Assembly: GCA_024699855.1 (NCBI GenBank)
Contig: JAMPIQ010000002.1
Span: forward strand, 3,100,001-3,164,000
Reading direction: 5' to 3'
Length of the DNA stretch: 64,000 nt
From: Aphelenchoides besseyi
Lineage: Eukaryota; Nematoda; Chromadorea; Rhabditida; Aphelenchoididae
Of this stretch, positions 60,694 to 64,000 are shown piece after piece. Positions within the stretch are counted from its first letter, which is position 1, and each line of letters begins with the position of its first letter. The notes beneath the pieces are model-generated. The model did no database searches and had not been told where the DNA came from. It saw only the letters and a program-made list of their open reading frames with translations. The position numbers were made by a program, and so were the translations under genes.

Positions 60694-63600
60694 GTCTGAG
60701 TATTGGAGCAGCAAATGTAACTCACGACTGCAATTCGAGAATCAAATTGCGTGGAACGTTCGAAATATGCGCGTAGCAATCACAAAGAAATGTAAACTCA
60801 CGGTGAAGAGTCGGAAGAGCAAATGAGTCAAAGAGGCGCCCGCAATCATCAACAAAAAAATCCCGCCTGTTTTCTCAACTCGTTTCGCTGAAGACGTTCA
60901 CAATGTAGTTGGTTACAACGCTGAGAATAACTGTGCTATCACTAGAAACTATACCTAACGATCAGTTTACTGCGGTCATATGTGTTCCTCAGTGTGCGTA
61001 ATCAAGAGTTCGGGACGAATCGCGTGGGTAACAAAAAGAAGCGAATTTACTCGCATTTTGACCTGAACGTGTACTCCATTCGATCTTTAAATTTGTTGAG
61101 TAACTACAGAGTTGCGAAAGTGTGTGTTACAAATTACCCAGCCATCATTTCTTTTGTGATTTAACTCTCGATTATTTGACCTTGAGTCCAATCAACAAAA
61201 CTTCTTGTTGATGAACGTTCTTTAATGTCTCTAAAAGAACTGTGGCTGCGGATTAAATTGTTTACCTACAGACAAATGACACCAACTAAATGAGTAACAT
61301 GAAGGAAGATCAAGCAACAAAGCTGGTATGAAACAAGTTAGAAGTCAGAGTCTCTTTAATCTAGTTGTCGAATCCTTTGGATTATTTGTATCCGTCTAAT
61401 TTACAATCTTTGCACTTTTTGCACTTTTCTTCTAAGAATTTAAAGTGCAAATTAGCATTCTTTTTTCTTGATTACGACGTCTGTGCGTTCAAATAACCCT
61501 GCGGTTTACGATTCCGTAACTACCGTGCGATAACAGACTCAGAAATCAGAGCTGTAAGAACTCTATAAAACAAAAGCCGAAGTCGTACTCGACACTTTCG
61601 AAAGAAACTGAGATTAGAAAGAAGTTTAAATTTGTTATCATAAGGTTTTTGTTCATGGAAGAGAAACGGTTCAAAACGTGACTTTCAACTCGTGCCATTT
61701 GACTTCTTTTCGAAACCAATTAGTTTTAAGGAATTCAAAAATGAAAATTAGATTTTTGAAATGAAAGTTTCTATGCGACTTTTCGGTTCTTCGACCGTAT
61801 ACGCTCATCGTCGACCACTTCGCCTCGGGACTTTCGCCGACTAATTTCGCGGTCGTAAATTTGACCACCCACGAGTTGAGGCGTTTTTCTGCGTTGATGT
61901 CAATTAAACGGTATGAATGTTTATAACGAGATCACGTTATCGGTTCCAAGTTTATGGCCGTGGTTTACGGTTCGGCAAACTTGAAAGACGACTAGAAATG
62001 GATTTAATCAACTTGAATTGAACAGAAATCGCCAAACCGTGAAATTTCTGCAGCCCACAATACGATTTGGGGTTGTAATTTCGATACCAAGTCATTTGTT
62101 TAAGTTGCTTTAGTCGTACACTCGACTTGGCCTTCACAGTCCGATTTGAAATGTTCTCTAAGGCGAGTATGTAGAAGACAGTTGGTGAGGGTTTTGTTTT
62201 CGTAAACGAAGTGCGTTGATTGCGTGATATTTAAACAGGCGTGATTCAAAATGGACAAAGAGATGGGAATCTGGTTGTTTGTTTTAGTTTTCACAATAGC
62301 CATTAGGTACGAAATTATAAGCAGAAAGTTAGATTTAATCCACGAGATCGATGACACGATTGGTGTGCGTGAGCAGGCGACAAGTTGAGTCGACAAGTGC
62401 GTAGCGATCAGAGTGTTCAGAAGCACACAACAATATCGCCACTTCTTCTTTAGTTTAATCCACGGTTTAGCGGATTGCACACATCGATCCAGTGGCTTTT
62501 CATTTTACGTCTATCCACCCACTTCATTCGCCGCTTCTCTGCGTCTTCGTTCGTCGACGGCCGAACTCTTGGACTTTAACTCGTGATTTCATTCTTACCG
62601 TACATTTTGGTCCTGAGGGTTTAGTGACGTGAATGGAAGACGTTCCAATTGACCTTCAGCTCTTCATCATTTTGACCGTGAGATTCGAATTTGCGGTTTG
62701 TATTTGCGTGAAATTTGAGTCGGGCGATTAATCGCCTTTTGAAATTCTAAAATCACATGAAATCGACGTCTATTGGCATTTTGAAACGCCCATTCGTCAG
62801 CACGAGAAACAAAGAGATTGATTTCCTTCGGCCCATTTGTTTGCTGTTATTTTAATTGTTGGCCTTCTGTTCGGCGAAGGTGCGCGACTGAGATGCGTGA
62901 AGTCCAGAAGACGTGTTGCGCTCTCGTAGTAGAACGTTGAGATTAGAGACGATTGATAAGCGGAAATAAGGTAAAAAAACGTTGACATACGCACCCAAGA
63001 ACTCGTTCAACCTCATTGCGCAGTTTTTAACTTGCGGACGCTACCTGACAAACAGAATCGCAGTTTTATCGTTAAGCGCCATCAGTTCGCATATATCAAC
63101 GAAGTGCTAGTGACGTTGAATGAGAAGTGGGAGGTTGTTTGGCATCAGACGGTTCTTTTTGTTTTTCTTACAAGCACTAATTGGTCAAAAAGCGTTTTTT
63201 GTGATTTGTTTTTGAATTTTTGTCACAACTCATTGGTCCATCTTCAATCTTCTTCTTTGTTGTTTTGTTGCAGCAAACGGCGAGAACAGAGCGCATTCTT
63301 CGGACGTTGCGGTCGTGGGCCGATAAGCAACGTCGTGAACGGAAGCCCCAAGTTTCAAACTTCGCCCCACACCTTTGGCCTCATAGATCTCAACCGCTTA
63401 TCGACCGTCCGTTCCTGTTCTTCAATGCCCGCCCATTTCTCGCCCCATTCGGCCGCGTCGTGAAACGCCCGGCGATTCCTTGGCTGTTCCTAGTGGTCGT
63501 CCGTTCTGTTCGTCCGTTCCAGTTTGTTACGCATTGACGGGTTTACAATCCGATTGTGGTCACGGCTCGTAAATTTCACTACCAGTAACATCATCGACCA

Positions 63601-63870
63601 GCTTTTACCGTAGTTCATTTTGTCTAACGAACCGTTTGCCTTCGATATTGTTGGCGGCATTTCGTTTTTGTGGTCAATTTGCTTCGATCGATTATTGTTG
63701 ACGCAAATAATCAGTGGATGCAATCCCTAAATACCATCTATATATAAAGACATTCATCAATCCAGAAATTCATTTTACGAGTTAGATACGAGACAAACGC
63801 GTTCAGCTTTCTAGTACTGTAATCTCCTGAAATTTCAGTTGGGTACGCAGTTGCACAAATTGAAGTCGCG
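60694..63870. other. Large gene-poor region
   Basis: 3.2 kb, the longest stretch without a supported gene. Open frames are short (longest 143 codons at 63032-63463 and 126 codons at 62100-62480 minus), without domains. A plus-strand ATG at about 62251 starts a 19-residue hydrophobic stretch ending at a gtacga site, but I found no following exon. A TATA-like ctctataaaa occurs at about 61560. No tRNA or rRNA recognised. Confidence 0.4.
63739..63748 (+). promoter_or_regulatory. TATA-box-like element before the acyl-CoA synthetase exon
   Basis: The sequence tatatataaa lies about 120 nt upstream of the proposed start at 63871, with an acceptor-like atttcag at about 63839 between them that suggests a 5' UTR intron. 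Confidence 0.4.
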
Positions 63871-63972
63871 ATGATCGAAGAAAGTGGTCGAAAAAGTTAC
63901 GTTCACGGCGCCTCGGATGTGCCGCTCTTATTCAATACGATTGGCGAACGATTGAGATTAGCAGCTAAATTG
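63871..63972 (+). CDS. ACSF2: First exon of a probable acyl-CoA synthetase (cut by window edge)
   Basis: Thirty-four codons from an ATG to a gtaact donor at 63973. The peptide (SYVHGASDVPLLFNTIGERL) resembles the region before the AMP-binding domain in ACSF2-type acyl-CoA synthetases, where a Ser-Tyr-x-His stretch is followed by Pro-Leu and a ThrIleGly segment. No catalytic motif is inside the window, so this rests on one short block. The gene would read rightwards out of the window. Confidence 0.42.
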
Positions 63973-64000
63973 GTAACTTGACGGTAACAGTCTTCTTTAA

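Overview
This is a gene-dense window of nuclear DNA from an animal, most likely a nematode. Every gene is split by tiny GT-AG introns, mostly 36-60 nt. The proteins are animal-specific families: SRF, SHP-2 phosphatase, FBXO11, PRMT1, NPY-like GPCR, RIN. One gene (53413-54409) carries a Ground-like domain, which is known essentially only from nematodes. I cannot name a species. I rebuilt about 30 gene models by hand. In each complete model the exon lengths sum to a multiple of three, all splice phases agree, and almost all introns are GT-AG. Two are GC-AG.

Layout. 1-8.5 kb: SRF (3' end cut by the window edge), a SEC14-like lipid-transfer protein, SLIRP, NDUFAF1 and an upstream small ORF. 8.6-16.1 kb: INCENP, an NNMT/PNMT-family methyltransferase, PRMT1, a THAP-domain protein and an unrecognised 99-aa gene. 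16.3-25.8 kb: SHP-2/PTPN11, a four-helix MARVEL-like membrane protein, a BPI/LBP-family secreted protein, AP-2 sigma, RPS14 and an unrecognised 112-aa ORF. 26.1-34.5 kb: a ribosome-receptor/kinectin-like coiled-coil protein, DCAKD, CDKL1, the SPRTN protease, NOP53 and a 64-aa ORF. 35.9-45 kb: FBXO11, a fatty-acid-binding protein, a divergent GDSL phospholipase-B1-like protein and a peptide GPCR. 45.9-52.3 kb: a 20-exon RIN-type Rab5 exchange factor. 53.4-60.7 kb: the Ground-like gene, a membrane protein with three PPxY/PPxFY-type motifs and a CYP4-type P450. 60.7-63.9 kb is almost empty, then the first exon of a probable acyl-CoA synthetase runs off the right edge.

These are mostly unrelated housekeeping and signalling genes, not one pathway. 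The neighbourhood themes are extreme compaction (convergent genes sharing one palindromic poly(A) signal, small ORFs 15-30 nt upstream of larger ORFs on the same strand, exons of 4, 13, 17 and 22 nt) and recurring PPxY membrane adaptors. No mobile element, CRISPR array, rRNA or confident tRNA was seen. I found no convincing new multi-gene system; the best leads are in the findings.
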